Source of the DNA: Lithospermum erythrorhizon
Taxonomy: Eukaryota > Streptophyta > Magnoliopsida > Boraginales > Boraginaceae
Assembly (NCBI GenBank): GCA_019722365.1
Contig: JADFUC010001346.1
Coordinates: 682,001-746,000 of the forward strand
Length of the DNA stretch: 64,000 bases
Direction of reading: 5' to 3'
In this document: piece after piece, positions 52,291 to 64,000 of the stretch
Layout of the letters: the number at the start of each line of letters is the position of its first letter
Numbering within the stretch: position 1 is the stretch's first letter
The notes under the pieces: model-generated
The model's input: only the letters and a program-made list of their open reading frames with translations
What the model was told of the DNA's origin: nothing
Databases searched by the model: none
Translations under genes and position numbers: made by a program

Positions 52291-53610
52291 CCCAAATATT
52301 TCCATGGGTACTACTAACTAGTACCAAGAATACAATAACAATAACATGTACTAATGCCTAAAAAAAGACATGATAATTTTATTACCTAATAAGTCTTTAA
52401 CTGACATTAATAATACCTTAATCGGCTTAATGTGGTTTCATTTTTTGAATGATTAAACTTGTACATTAGTTTTGCAAAGTTCCTTGACATGAACCTCTGT
52501 AGTTAGTCTATCGGACAAGAGATGTTATTTAATTTATAATAAGGAGGCCTCGAATTATGATCCTATGACAACGATGTGCTTAAGCTCTATTCATGTTTAG
52601 TGAACTTCAAAGCTAAGTGGTGCTTCATGTATTTTTCATAGTTCTCTCCGGTGGAGTTGTTCTCTCGTAACACTTTGACAATGGCATATAGAGTCGATTC
52701 TACTCGGATTTGTTTCAAACGACTCCGGTTTTATGCTATTCTGGATTTCTGGTCCCAAATGTGATCAATTAGCCCAATATGATCTATTGATCTTTAACAT
52801 GGTTAGTTGGGCTGTATTCTATCATAGCGAACAATGGTTGAAACCCAAGGCCCAAAAGAAAAGGGTACTAAGTAGCCCCCACAAAGCCCTTTATATATCC
52901 GGATCAATAAATAGAGCAGATCCTCTATACCAATAATTACATACCACGGCGCACTTAAATCGTGAATTTTAAAATTTTATTTTTTTCTGAATCGTTAATA
53001 TAATATATTTAGCTTTATGTTAACATCAACTTAAAATCAAATAAACGATCACCAAAATTTATTTGACATAAAAGGACGGTCAGCTTTAATTTTATCAGAA
53101 TACTAATTCATTATATATTAATACCTTCAACAAGTTTCCATAAATATTTAATTAAATAGTGTTCATCCGTATGTCACCATAAAACATTAAATAGATAGTG
53201 AGAAATCAAGTTTTAAGATTTTCAAGAATTATTTTTAATAGTGACATATAAAATGAAAATGAATTTTATAGAAGTTTATTTTTTATTAAATGCATTTATT
53301 TTAGATAATATGACGACATAAACGGTTAATTTTAATCTTAAGTGTCCTATTTAATGTACAAATTTGACAAAAAATACCTAATCAATATACCCAATTTTTG
53401 TAAAAGGAATATGTATCGTATAATAAATTGTGTCGGATCCGGAACAAATAATCTCATACAGTCAACAAACAACCCGCACCACTAACAAAACCTCTTCTTT
53501 AATCTCGACAAAAACACAAATCTCACTCCTTTTTAATTTCTCACAATTTTATTATTATTATTTCCTAATTCAATTATAATTATACATAAATATAAATCAA
53601 TATTTCAAAT
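52291..53610. other. Intergenic DNA upstream of CHR12-type gene
   Basis: No supported gene. Short frames near 52733-52936 have no family features. CT-rich sequence at 53621-53658 just before the start codon looks like the 5' UTR. Confidence 0.4.
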
Positions 53611-53658
53611 CAAAATTCGCGCTCTTCAGCTAAGCTTCTTCTTCTCTTCTTCCTTCCT

Positions 53659-56600
53659 ATGGCGGCTCAGGTGAAGCGCCACCACATCTCCGCCGCAGAA
53701 AATGATTCCTCCGCCGCTGAATATGATTCCGCCGCCGCTGATAATACGGCGCTGGATAACACGCGGACTCTAATATGCGCACTCAATTTCATCTCTCGTA
53801 ATTTGCCTCTCCCTAAAGAAGTATTCGACGCCGTCTCCGATATCTACCACAATAATAATGATGATGCTCACGTCAGCGGAGATGATGGTGATGTAAGCAG
53901 GAATGGTGTTGACGTGGGCAGTGAGTCAACTGAAGGGAAGATTGCGTTAATTGAAGTGAGTTTGTTGTTTAATTGAGGATTATTTTGAGTGTAATTAATT
54001 TAATTTGAATTATAGTGATTTATAAGGCTATTTTATTGTCTGGTTATGTTATAGCTGAAAATGAGCGATATGAACACATATATGTATAACACATTATTAT
54101 TATTATTACTATTATTATTAAGATATTTTTTTGATTTATTGTAAAGATTGAATTTTTATTATATTGGTGATTTAAATGTATATCAATTCATGAGTATATG
54201 TAGGACAATAGTAGTAGATTTCTGCTGTATAAGACATTGTAAATCCATTTCTTTTTAAGAACTTTTTGATTTATGTTAAAGATCGAATTCTTATTTGACT
54301 TGGTGATTTATATGTATGGCGGATACTGAGTAATTGATGAATACATGTAGGAAAATAGTAGTAGATTGATGGGTTATATAATATTAATAATAACACTTAT
54401 ATATATATTATATATATATATATATATATGATGCATTGTTAAAATTGATATAGTATCATTTGTGCACCCTGTTGTGCTGCCATGCTTTGAAGGTTTTATA
54501 GAACTAAATATATTTATATGATACTGGTCACCTTTACAGTGTTTTATGTTTAGGCAGTTGGAAAATCAGTATAAAACATTTGCTGTTCTTTATATGCTCC
54601 AGCTAAATTTTGTAATTTTTATCTTATTACAAGTTAATGCAGGTATCTTTAAGCTCTTCGGTTATGGTGTATGATGGCAGACTTTGAGGATGCAGTTTTT
54701 CAGCAAAGGTAGTGTCTGGCGTTATGAAGCTGACTGAGGCAAAGGAAGAACGCTGGTTCCCACTGCCACCGCTTGGCAGATCTTGAAGGTAAACTTTCCT
54801 TGTATACTCAAAAAAATTTATACAGACTTCAGTTATCACTTTGTTGAACAATTTGTTACTAAAACTCTGCTTGGGGTTTCATGTCAAACCAGAACTGCCT
54901 GCAAGCAGGGGTGAGGATCTGCAGTCCAAGTGCTTGCTTGAACTTTACGGGCTAAAGTTAGAGTTGCCCTACTCATTTACTTCATATAAAAATAATCTGT
55001 TTTTGGCTTGCAGCACTTCCAACTTGTCGCATGCTAAATTATTACAGTATTTCTTAATGAACAATGAAATGGATTATGTACAGTAGTTTGCCTGTAACAT
55101 GACTACTTTGCTGATGGATTTGAACTGGCTTTTTTGGATCCTGACAAAGGAAGAGAATGAATCTAATCCCTTATCAGCGTCTTCACATTTCTGTTTCGAA
55201 TCAAAGCACTACTAATTGGGGGCATTCCCTTCTTTATGGAGTTGTTAATAAACATTGTGTTCAGGCATTGTGTAAGTGATTAAGGCCCATTACATAAAGA
55301 ATCGTGTATATGCCTTTAAATTGTAAATTTTGTAGAAACTAGATGTCCAAGTACTGGATCAGTTCGTATCGAACTCTTATCTTTCTTGAAGTTGGGATAT
55401 TTTTTATGTGATAAACAGTCACATTTGGAACATGAACCGCACGGAAAAGATCCATCCTCCTGCAGCACATATTCTTTTAGAAACATGGATTTCAACCCTC
55501 GTGTTATATAAGGGTTTCTTTTTCTTTCAGTTAGCAGAGTTGCAAAACAAGGTCCGTATTGAAGTGGGTTCAGAATACTGGCTACGTCTTCTTTGTGCAA
55601 ATCCTGAAAAACAACTATTTGATTGGGGCATGACTCGACTGCCTAGGCCTATGTATGGCATTGCAGATGCTTTTGCAACAGGAAGTGGTGATCCCTTGAA
55701 AAAGAAACGTGATGCAGAGGTGATTTTCCTGCCTTTCAGTTAATGTATTAATTTTTTCTTCTATGAAACTGGTACAAGTTATAAAACCTGACCATTTTGT
55801 TTACCCTTGTTGGCTAATGCTGAAAAAAGGAATCTAAACATTAATGTTAACTGAAGTACTGGTTTTCCTATTTCTTTGCTGCAGAGATTATCAAGATTAG
55901 AGGAGGAAGAAAGAAACCGCGTGGAAACTAGAAAAAGGCAATTCTTTGCAGATGTACTTAATGCAGCACGTGAACTGCAATTGCAGGTGCAGGCTTCTCA
56001 AAAGCGCAGAAAACAGAGAAACGATGGTGTACATGCATGTATTCCTTTATTTTCTGATCATGGTTTTTGCTTCTTTTCTGGTATGCTAGGGTTACTGCAT
56101 GTCAATAATGTAGTTCAGTAAACATTAGGCATCAAGAATTGGATGGCCACTGGACTTCAATTTTATCGAACTTGAGTTAGCAATTGTATCTGAAACATTC
56201 AGTGTCATAATTGTTACTGTGTAATGTGGCAGTAATCAGTAACATTTTTAAGATTTTTGCTGAAGAAAAAGAGGTACAGTAGTATTTCTCTTCTTTTTTA
56301 ATTTTTTTTCTTTTTTTGAGGATGTTTGCAATATCTTTGAATCTTGAAAACCTAACGACAGTTGGGCCAAATCTATGATGGATGAGTAAGGAGTCCTTTT
56401 TTAGGAACTACTCTATGTTGTTGTAATTGGAATCTTGAATTGAACCATTTTTGCACTGACTCTTTGTTTTTCCTTCATTTTCTATTGGGGATTCTACTGA
56501 ATAGCCACTGTGTCTCTTTGGAACATGAGAGTGAAAATTGGCTAAGAGAGCAAAACGAAGATTGACAATGCTCCTTGGAAAAACAAATGAACTCTTTAGG

Positions 56601-59600
56601 GTCGCTTAGGAGCTGCCACAGAGATGCTGAATATGATGGTTTAACTCCAAATATCTGACATTGACTTACCAGAGTTGCCAGCTCCAGAAACTCATAACAA
56701 TGATGAGAATTCGGACAATTCTGAATCAGCTCCACAAGTGAAGACGGGAGATCTATTAGAAGGTCAGCGGCAGTATAATTCAGCCGTGCACTCAATTCAG
56801 GAAAAGGTGAATCTGTGGCACCTTATGGTTGCCATGACTTCTATTAGTATTAAACTTTCTCTCTTTTGTCTCTAAATGTTTTATGTATATTGAAGATAAT
56901 GTGCTTGACCAATCATCAGGCAGGTAATTTGAGCTTCTATGTTTCCCTGAAAATGGAAAATATCAACTGGTTGAGCAAGTTTCTTGTGTATCACAATTTC
57001 TGTGCTACTGTATCTTTGTCCCCTTAATTGGATTGGTCCTGCTAAGTAAATTTGTGGTGTCTAGTTGCGGGTCACATCTGGATCCACAATCTCTAATATA
57101 GAGAATCGGAGATGAGTGAAATGTAATACTGTCATGCTTGCTTGATTATACCATGTTTGCAATTTTGGTTTGCTTCTCAGCCTTTGTGGTCTTTGACAAT
57201 GTTACTTCATATTAATGTGGAGATTGCTGTCCTATTTTATAGGTGAGCGAGCAACCAGCTATGCTCCAAGGTGGGGAATTGAGAAATTACCAATTGGAAG
57301 GACTTCAATGGATGTTATCCTTGTTCAATAACAATCTAAATGGTATTTTAGCGGATGAAATGGGACTGGGGAAAACAATCCAAACCATTGCGCTTATTGC
57401 TTACCTCATGGAAAACAAAGGTGTATCTGGGCCTCATTTAATAATTGCACCTAAAGCTGTATTGCCAAATTGGATGATTGAATTTTCAGCATGGGCTCCG
57501 AGGTATGTCATAATGTAAAAAAAAGGCAAACAAGTTAACTTCAATGAATATCCTTGCTCATGCATTTTCTACTTGTTCAGCATTATTGCAGTTCTTTATG
57601 ATGGCCGTTTGGATGAGAGAAAGGCATTAAGAGAACAATTGACGGGAGAAGGAAAATTTAATGTTCTCGTAACTCATTATGACCTCATCATGAGAGATAA
57701 GGCATTTTTGAAGAAAATCCATTGGCATTACATGATTGTTGATGAAGGGCATAGATTAAAAAACCACGACTGTGCCCTTGCAAGGACTCTAGTTACAGGG
57801 TATGTGCAACAACTGGAGTAATAGCTTTATTTTTGGGTCACTAATTGAAGATTGGTTATTATAATTGTATGCCTTCTCTAGATCATTCTATGTGTTTCTA
57901 CTCTACATGTTATGCTCTGTAAACCGGAAGTTTTCTTAATGGTTTCCGCCTTCAACTCCATTCGTTTGATACAATTTAGTTTGAGTTCTATTGATATCAT
58001 TATGATTCTATATTTTTGGTTCAAAAAACATCTTCGAGTGTTCTAAACTAGTTATATTTTCTTCACAGTTATCGTATTCGGCGGAGACTCTTATTGACAG
58101 GGACCCCAATTCAGAATAGTTTGCAGGAACTATGGTCCCTTCTGAATTTTCTCCTCCCAAACATTTTTAATTCAGTTGAAAACTTTGAGGAGTGGTTCAA
58201 TGCTCCCTTTGCAGATAAATGTGATGTATCTCTTACTGATGAGGAAGAGCTACTGGTTATTCGACGTCTACACCATGTAGGCTTCGATGTGATCTTACAG
58301 TTTTATTTAATCTTGTCTTCTCATGTTCCTTAACACTCCAGATTTTGTGATTCATTTCACAATCTTCCTTCTGTTGATTCTCAGGTTATAAGACCATTTA
58401 TATTGCGAAGGAAGAAAATTGAAGTGGAGAAATTTCTTCCTGGTAAAACCCAAGTTATATTGAAGTGTGACTTGTCAGCATGGCAGAAAATTTACTATGA
58501 ACAGGTCACAACAATAGGGAGAGTAGGACTCGGTAATGGTAAGCATCTTTAATTGTTTTGCTTTGGTTTAGTTATCTTACATGAAGACCAATGACAGAAA
58601 GGGAAATGACTTTATATTTAACCACTTTGAATTTGAATGTAAATTAGCTCAGCCTTTTGATAACATGAATCGACAGGGACCGGAAGGTCAAAGAGTCTAC
58701 AGAATCTATCAATGCAGCTAAGGAAGTGCTGTAACCATCCATATCTATTTTTGAGTGACTACAACATGTGGAATGAGGATGAGATTGTGAGAGCATCTGG
58801 AAAGTTTGAGCTCCTTGATCGTTTACTTCCCAAACTCCGTAGAGCAGGCCATAGGATCCTCCTTTTCTCACAAATGACACGTCTCATGGACATTCTTGAG
58901 ATTTATTTACAACTTCATTCATACAAATATCTTAGACTCGATGGCTCAACCAAGACTGATGAACGAGGAGAATTATTAAGGAAGTTCAATGCTCCAGACT
59001 CCCCCTATTTCATGTTTCTTCTGAGCACTCGAGCTGGAGGGCTGGGTTTAAATTTACAGACAGCTGATACAGTCATTATCTTTGATAGTGATTGGAACCC
59101 CCAAATGGACCAACAGGCTGAGGATCGAGCACACCGTATAGGTCAAAAGAAAGAGGTAAGAGTTTTTGTATTGGTTAGTGTTGGATCGATTGAAGAGGTC
59201 ATCTTGGAGCGTGCAAAGCAGAAGATGGGAATTGATGCTAAGGTCATCCAAGCTGGATTGTTCAATACTACTTCCACAGGTTTGTCATTTTGATGAATTC
59301 ATGTTTCCATCTTGCGTCTGAAGTGGAGTACCCAGCAAGGGTTTTGCAATGATATATTTCATATACATATCAGCCTCTCCCTTCATTTCAATTTGTATGA
59401 GCTATATACTATCTTAGGTCGTTCCAAAGAAAGCTTTCGTTGGCAGTTGGCACTGTAACAACATTCTTATTTTAAATCGTTAGAATATGGTCTTTGAGTT
59501 AATTTAGTTATTGTGTCATTGTGTGAATCATATTCACTGTACCAGCATCTATATTTATACCAGTTAGAATTAATTTATTGTTCTCTTCTCTTAAAAAGGA

Positions 59601-60376
59601 GACTATAGAGAGGAGTTGCTAGTGAAAGAAATAATAGGGGACCGAAGAGAAGCGTACAAAGTTGTCCTCTCCTAAGAAAAAATTTGAAATATGTTCAAAA
59701 CATGTTCAGAAACAAGATTGACTGATTTCTTTTATGTTCTGCAGCACAAGACAGACGACAAATGCTAGAAGAGATTATGCGTAAGGGTACCAGCTCACTT
59801 GGTGTAGATGTCCCAAGTGAAAAAGAGATAAATCGTCTTGCAGCTCGATCAGAAGAGGAGTTCTATGAATTTGAGAGGATGGACAAAGAAAGAAGGGAAA
59901 GAGAACGTTTCAGATCTCGCCTTATGTTCCATGAAGAGGTACCTGAATGGGCACGTGCTGCTATTGAAAGCAATGATACGAAGGGGAAAGGGTTTGATTT
60001 TGATAGTGCCAATATTTCTGGAAAGCGTCGTCGAAAAGAAGTTGTTTATGCCGATACACTTAGTGATTTGCAATTCATTAAGGCTGTGGAGAATGGAGGT
60101 GACTTCTCCAAGTATGGTTCAAAAAGAAAGAGGGAGGTCTCATCCGCTGTGAATGATGATTTGCCTGGTAATAACACTGTAATTGAGAATAAAGAACTTT
60201 ATACCAACAGTGAGACCATGTCTCAGGCCAGTGAGGCAACAAGTGAAGATACTCATGCAGCGAGCCTCAACCCTGAGCCAGAGAGTTCTACAAAGAGTGA
60301 CATTAGAGAGACGGGTATGGATGGATTGACGTGGTGGAAGCCACACAAGAGAAAGCGTTCGAGTCTGCTTCCATGA
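53659..60376 (+). CDS. CHR12: SNF2 chromatin-remodelling ATPase, CHR12/CHR23 (MINUSCULE) type; N-terminal exons disrupted
   Basis: The N-terminus (exon 1, 53659-53955) has [20 protein letters not shown], diagnostic of plant MINU proteins. Further exons: about 54681-54788, 54893-54957, 55531-55719, 55885-56038, about 56500-56806, 57243-57502, 57581-57799, 58069-58276, 58385-58538, 58677-59279 and 59745-60376. From 57243 to the stop all junctions are GT/AG and in phase (691 codons). They carry DEMGLGKT (ATP binding), DEGH at 57741, [11 protein letters not shown], and the helicase C-terminal block [17 protein letters not shown] to [13 protein letters not shown], then a SnAC-like region ([20 protein letters not shown]). 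There is no bromodomain, as in MINU. The family moves nucleosomes and restrains growth and dormancy responses in the nucleus. As assembled, exons 2 and 6 cannot be read through, so a full-length protein is not encoded. The first in-frame ATG downstream (57261) would give an ATPase-only protein of about 685 residues. Confidence 0.9.
54398..54429. repeat. (TA)n microsatellite in intron 1 of CHR12-type gene
   Basis: An almost pure AT/TA run within the first intron. Confidence 0.9.
54681..54957 (+). pseudogene. Disrupted exons 2-3 of CHR12-type gene
   Basis: Exon 2 encodes, in pieces of different frame, [10 protein letters not shown], then [15 protein letters not shown], then [10 protein letters not shown]. 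All three frames hit a stop inside the 108 nt. Exon 3 (54893-54957) reads [20 protein letters not shown] correctly, but its donor lacks one G: the coding end AAG is followed by TTAG. Exon 1's donor (GAA then GTGAGT) also seems one base short for the phase exon 2 needs. Several lesions look like single-base losses. Confidence 0.75.
56500..56806 (+). pseudogene. Disrupted exon 6 of CHR12-type gene (HSA-like region)
   Basis: Fragments [21 protein letters not shown] and [17 protein letters not shown] lie in successive frames separated by stops, including TAA at 56642-56644 in the frame of the last piece. The conserved segment expected after RNDG (with the QAWHGRQRQRAT-type motif) is not recognisable upstream. 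The frame is restored from 56645 to the donor at 56807, giving [20 protein letters not shown]. Confidence 0.75.
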
Positions 60377-61250
60377 GTAGCGTTGCACCAATATGAAGTG
60401 CAGTATGTGTTTGTGATTGTACACGAGCCTTACTTTGCGACTTCCTCTTGCATTTTACAGGCGATAAACGTAGGACTGGTCTTCATACTGCTAAAGTCTG
60501 GCTTGTACGCCGTTGGTGTTGGTATTCTCCTTGTTGCACTATGGAGTAAGGTCTGCCAGTAGAAAAAGTCCGGAATCTCTTGGTTCTGAACTAGTCCTGC
60601 CAATGTAGAATAGTAAGATGCAATGTAACAACAATAATAAGCAATAACTTGTAAGCGATTATAGCTAGTTTTTCACATACCGTTTCGATAGCTTTTGTAA
60701 TCAGAGACTCAAGTGTATATCTGAATTATTTCAATATTTACTTTTAGCAGGGGACATAACTGTGTATTATAAATAGAGAACACTACAGAAAATTCAAAGT
60801 TCTTACGTGCTACCCTTTCATAATAAAACGACTAGAGTTCCATCAAAAGATAATTCAAAAATGTGTACTACCTTCATCAATAAAGATCCTCTATTTTTGA
60901 ATTTTGAATTTTGATAATTAATATTTTAAATTTTTAACTTGAATATTTTATATGTTATATTGATGCCTTTGGACTCAATTTTTGGTTCGTATAGGTGCAA
61001 ACACTTGTCATTTAATAGGACTCCAGAAAATTGTTCACATTTGTTCATGCATGGCTGAAAGATTGAATTTCGTGATAGACATTACTCTCTGAATTTCTCC
61101 TTTTACAGAGTTGACTCTTAAACTATATATAAAAAATTAAATGGTGTATTCTTTTAATTTCACCTAACTCTGAAACGAAAATGAAATAAGCGACTCCACA
61201 TTTATAAATCTATATTCAATTCTGATAAGTTATGAGTATCCTAGACATCA
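60377..61250. other. 3' UTR of CHR12-type gene and short intergenic region
   Basis: Sequence up to about 60700 looks like the 3' UTR. The rest is AT-rich and without a gene. Confidence 0.5.
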
Positions 61251-61257
61251 ATTAGTC

Positions 61258-61265
61258 TATAAATA
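61258..61265 (+). promoter_or_regulatory. TATA box of glycine-rich protein gene
   Basis: TATAAATA lies 93 nt upstream of the start codon, predicting a leader of about 60 nt. Confidence 0.6.
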
Positions 61266-61350
61266 CCACATTTTGATACCACTTTGAAAACATCCTCAAA
61301 ATAAGGTTGTATGCTATATAGAGTACCATCTAGTGTGTCTATTTGACAAA

Positions 61351-61788
61351 ATGGCAAGTTGGTATGTAATGTTTGTGTTTGCAATTGTTCTTGTTCATGC
61401 TACAGCCAGAGACATTCCTAGTACAAAGCAAAATGTTGAGATTGTTGCACCCCAACATGAGGAAATAGGGAATGTTGTGACCGCTAAAGAGCCTGCAGCT
61501 GCGTCTGGGGTGGATGATGAGAAGAATTTCATAGCCTATGGTGGAATAGGTGGGTTCAAAGGCATTGGTGGTTATGTTGGGGTGTTGCCAGCTCTCGGTG
61601 GGGTAGGGGGAATTGGTGGTGGAGGTGGGATTGGATCCTATGGTGGGATTGGGATTGGAGGTGGAATTGGTGGCGCTGGCGGCGTTGGTGGCCTCGGTGG
61701 TGCTGGTGGTGCTGGTGGTATGCCTATAGGTGGAGTTGTTGGTGGGATAGGCAAAGGAATTGGTGGTGGTGTGATGCCTTCACCATAG
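61351..61788 (+). CDS. Secreted glycine-rich protein
   Basis: A single exon encodes 145 residues. The ATG at 61351 was preferred over an in-frame upstream start at 61333 because it opens directly into the signal peptide MASWYVMFVFAIVLVHATA, with likely cleavage before RDIPS. A charged linker (about residues 20-60) leads into a Gly-rich domain of GGIGG, GGVGG and GGAGG repeats that runs almost to the end (VMPSP). Such proteins are structural components or signalling partners in the plant cell wall; the exact role is unknown. Low sequence complexity prevents assigning an orthologue. Confidence 0.8.
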   Translation: MASWYVMFVFAIVLVHATARDIPSTKQNVEIVAPQHEEIGNVVTAKEPAAASGVDDEKNFIAYGGIGGFKGIGGYVGVLPALGGVGGIGGGGGIGSYGGIGIGGGIGGAGGVGGLGGAGGAGGMPIGGVVGGIGKGIGGGVMPSP

Positions 61789-61892
61789 ATGGTTTTTATG
61801 TACTAGTTTGTTTTGGTTTATGATATTTGCATGCATGTTCTTCTCAAGGGTCTATCTACAAGTATTCTAGTAGTGAAATACATTAGGAGTCC

Positions 61893-61982
61893 TGGTTATT
61901 GTCTGGTGGTCTTTATAAGTCTTCTATGCATGTTTGAAGACTTATAAAGATTTTAATCTTGGTTATTGTCTGGTGGTCTTTA
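61893..61982. repeat. Hairpin flanked by direct repeats, downstream of GRP gene
   Basis: CTTTATAAGTCTTC (61911-61924) and GAAGACTTATAAAG (61936-61949) form a perfect 14-bp stem with an 11-nt loop. A 23-bp direct repeat beginning TGGTTATTGTCTGGTGG occurs at 61893-61915 and again at 61960-61982, bracketing the stem. It lies about 105 nt after the GRP stop, probably in its 3' UTR. Confidence 0.9.
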
Positions 61983-63831
61983 ATCTAGTTTGAAAGATTT
62001 TCAATATCCTTACTAGTTCATCAATTTCATTTATGGCTTTCTACCTGCCAGAACAAACCTTCAACAAATTCAAAATAATTGAATCCGAGCAATTCATAAT
62101 TCAATCTATGCCTAAGGATGAAGTACATGCAAATGCAAAAGCACAAAGCATGGGAGAGGTACAACATTCAATGATACAATTTTAATAAAATGAGGCAAGC
62201 AAAGTGCTTTAAGACTCCAATAATTTTATGAGATAATTTGCCCATTTCAATTAGCGGATTTAGGCAAGTAAAATTATACTTACTTAAGTAGTGTTTCTTT
62301 AGACATATACAGTACTCCATTGTATATGGCTATATTGGCAATTGCCTAAACATTGTAATTTAAAACATGTATTATACATTGGAATTTGTTGAAAAAAGAT
62401 TTTCATTTCCCATAACTCTGAAATAATATGTTTATTAAAATAAATCTAATAAAAGTTATACTTAAGATATTGGTTGTTATCTATTTATATTTAAAAGAAA
62501 TGTAATTCGGTATTATTAACGTAGTTTTCCGACAAAATAATTAATTATACCCAACGAACACTACGCGTCCAATATTTCAGACCATAGTCCAGTTTATTCA
62601 TGAACCCAAAGGTTAGGCCGCAAACTATTCTCTTGAATTCGACAGCTCCGGGCATCACTGAGCATCCGCATTCGACAAATTAAAGCTGGCCTAAATAATT
62701 GGTTGCTCATGTTCCGCACATTAAAGCTGATATAATGAAAGGAATCTATTAAAATGCTGTTTTGATAATATTTATTTCATGGTGCCGAATTTGTAGAAAA
62801 TTTGTGCTTTAAATATAATCAAAAATACTATTAACTTATATTACACTCGACATGAATAATGAATTCGAGGCTAATCAGAATCACATTAAACTTAAAATAA
62901 AACCTGTGATTGATCTCGATCCAAAGGACCACATAAAAAGTCACTGTTCGGTGAATACTTTTCTGTCTACGTGCACGTCCGACCCACTTGGTTAGCCAGT
63001 ATATATAAACAACTCAAATTAGCAATCACACATTAACCAAAAACAATTTCCAGAAAAAGGCGGGAAAACAATATACTAGATAATCTTCAGTAGAGCTTTT
63101 TGAATTTAGCGAAAAATGAAGAATTCGAGCTCAAATCGCGACGGTAGACTTTATTAGCTAAAGAGCTTCAGATGCTTTAATTTCATTTTATTCTAATTTT
63201 GACTTTTTTGTCCATTCTAATAGTGTGTGAAAATGTTAAATATTTCAATTTGGAATAATATGTTATACATAGCTAAATTGGAATAATATGAATAAAATGT
63301 TATGGAACTTATATTTCGATTTTTTAACGCAACTGTTATATTAGTAATTAATTTATAGATAGTTATGTGTTATGATTATGAATGTGATTAAAATTATGAG
63401 AGATTGTGTTCCGAATGATATGGAATTTAATTTTATAAGAGCACCGAGAACTTTGTGTATAGACCCCGACTATTCGTGGCGTATGATTGAATTACAGAGT
63501 TACCGAACAATGATATGATTCGTTATTATGTTGAGATAAGGCATCATCATATATGATTCAATTTATAGATGTTATTCGCTTACCTATGGCAAGAATGTAT
63601 ATTTACGGTACTGCTTGTTACGCATTGTTCAACTTCTCGACCCTCAATCTTTGGGGCAGTTAAGGCCGTAGTTCACCATTAAATTTAGGTATTGACGAAT
63701 ACTTCTTTCCTTGCATGATATTTGGCTTTCACGCCACTTCTTTCTATTACTCACTGATTTTAGACATCTACTTATATGCAAACTATAGCTAAATATTTAC
63801 TTGAAATGCTAAATCTTTGAAATAAATAGTT
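61983..63831. other. AT-rich intergenic DNA with decayed repeat patches
   Basis: A GC-richer patch (about 62550-62720) looks like an old transposon fragment. No gene is supported. Confidence 0.4.
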
Positions 63832-64000
63832 ATGTCTGCTAGGGTTGTAGAAACCTGTCACAATCCTGCTCAACAGGTTGAGGAGTTGCATGTTGCTGAG
63901 AAATCTGAAGTTGCATCTCTACTGGAGTCTCTAAAAGTATCCTTGTGTATGAAATCTGATACTTTTTGTTGCACTCTTTTTTCATGTTTGGATTTTCCTT
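63832..64000 (+). CDS. Possible partial gene at right edge
   Basis: An ATG opens MSARVVETCHNPAQQVEELH and the frame stays open to the window end (56 codons). A possible splice donor (GTATCC) occurs at about 63937, which would leave about 35 codons as the first exon. The first ~35 codons look protein-like, with Glu/Val/Ala content and no AT-bias, and the part after the donor looks like intron. I do not recognise the family. Confidence 0.3.
   Translation, partial: MSARVVETCHNPAQQVEELHVAEKSEVASLLESLKVSLCMKSDTFCCTLFSCLDFP

Noticed and set aside
1..64000. CRISPR arrays, operons or bacterial-type features
   Set aside because: The window has spliced plant genes and plant transposons. The repeats seen are minisatellites and palindromes without spacer-repeat structure.

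Overview
This window is nuclear DNA from a flowering plant, most likely a core eudicot. It is AT-rich and gene-poor. Its genes have spliced exons with GT/AG borders and long intergenic stretches full of decayed transposable elements and MITEs. I cannot name the species from sequence alone.

Six protein genes can be supported. In order they are: a heavy-metal-associated isoprenylated protein (HIPP, 2983-5252 +); the stomatal bHLH regulator MUTE (15460-16797 -); a small GPI-anchored secreted protein of the At3g06035/At5g19250 type (22163-23423 +); a FANTASTIC FOUR protein (FAF, 40373-41260 +); a SNF2 chromatin-remodelling ATPase of the CHR12/CHR23 (MINUSCULE) type (53659-60376 +); and a secreted glycine-rich protein (61351-61788 +). 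A possible seventh gene is cut by the right edge (63832-64000).

The order HIPP - MUTE - GPI protein - FAF - CHR12 matches, from memory, the Arabidopsis run At3g06130 - At3g06120 - At3g06035 - At3g06020 - At3g06010. The window therefore looks like a conserved microsyntenic block whose gaps have been expanded by repeats.

Layout of the gaps: 0.8-1.8 kb holds a TIR element with a nested SINE-like sequence and a Stowaway-like MITE. 5.3-15.4 kb is gene-free apart from short repeats and a striking cluster of GGTACC-centred palindromes (13.3-14.8 kb). 17.4-21.7 kb holds a clean Stowaway MITE and a candidate 3.9 kb TIR element carrying a ~91 bp minisatellite. 23.7-27.2 kb holds a copia-like LTR with primer-binding site, telobox-like low-complexity DNA, a ~130 bp tandem repeat and a second SINE-like sequence. 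29.2-35.8 kb is a decayed CACTA (En/Spm) element. 38.3-39.0 kb is a non-autonomous hAT element with a target-site duplication. 41.3-53.6 kb has no complete gene, but has a coding-like fragment, an organelle-like segment and a tandem array at 50.7-52.3 kb.

The main oddity among the genes is CHR12/MINU. Its ATPase half is intact over six consecutive exons, but at least two upstream exons contain stops or frameshifts and the expected exon part around the HSA-like segment is largely absent. This is either indel error in the assembly or real decay of the N-terminal half.
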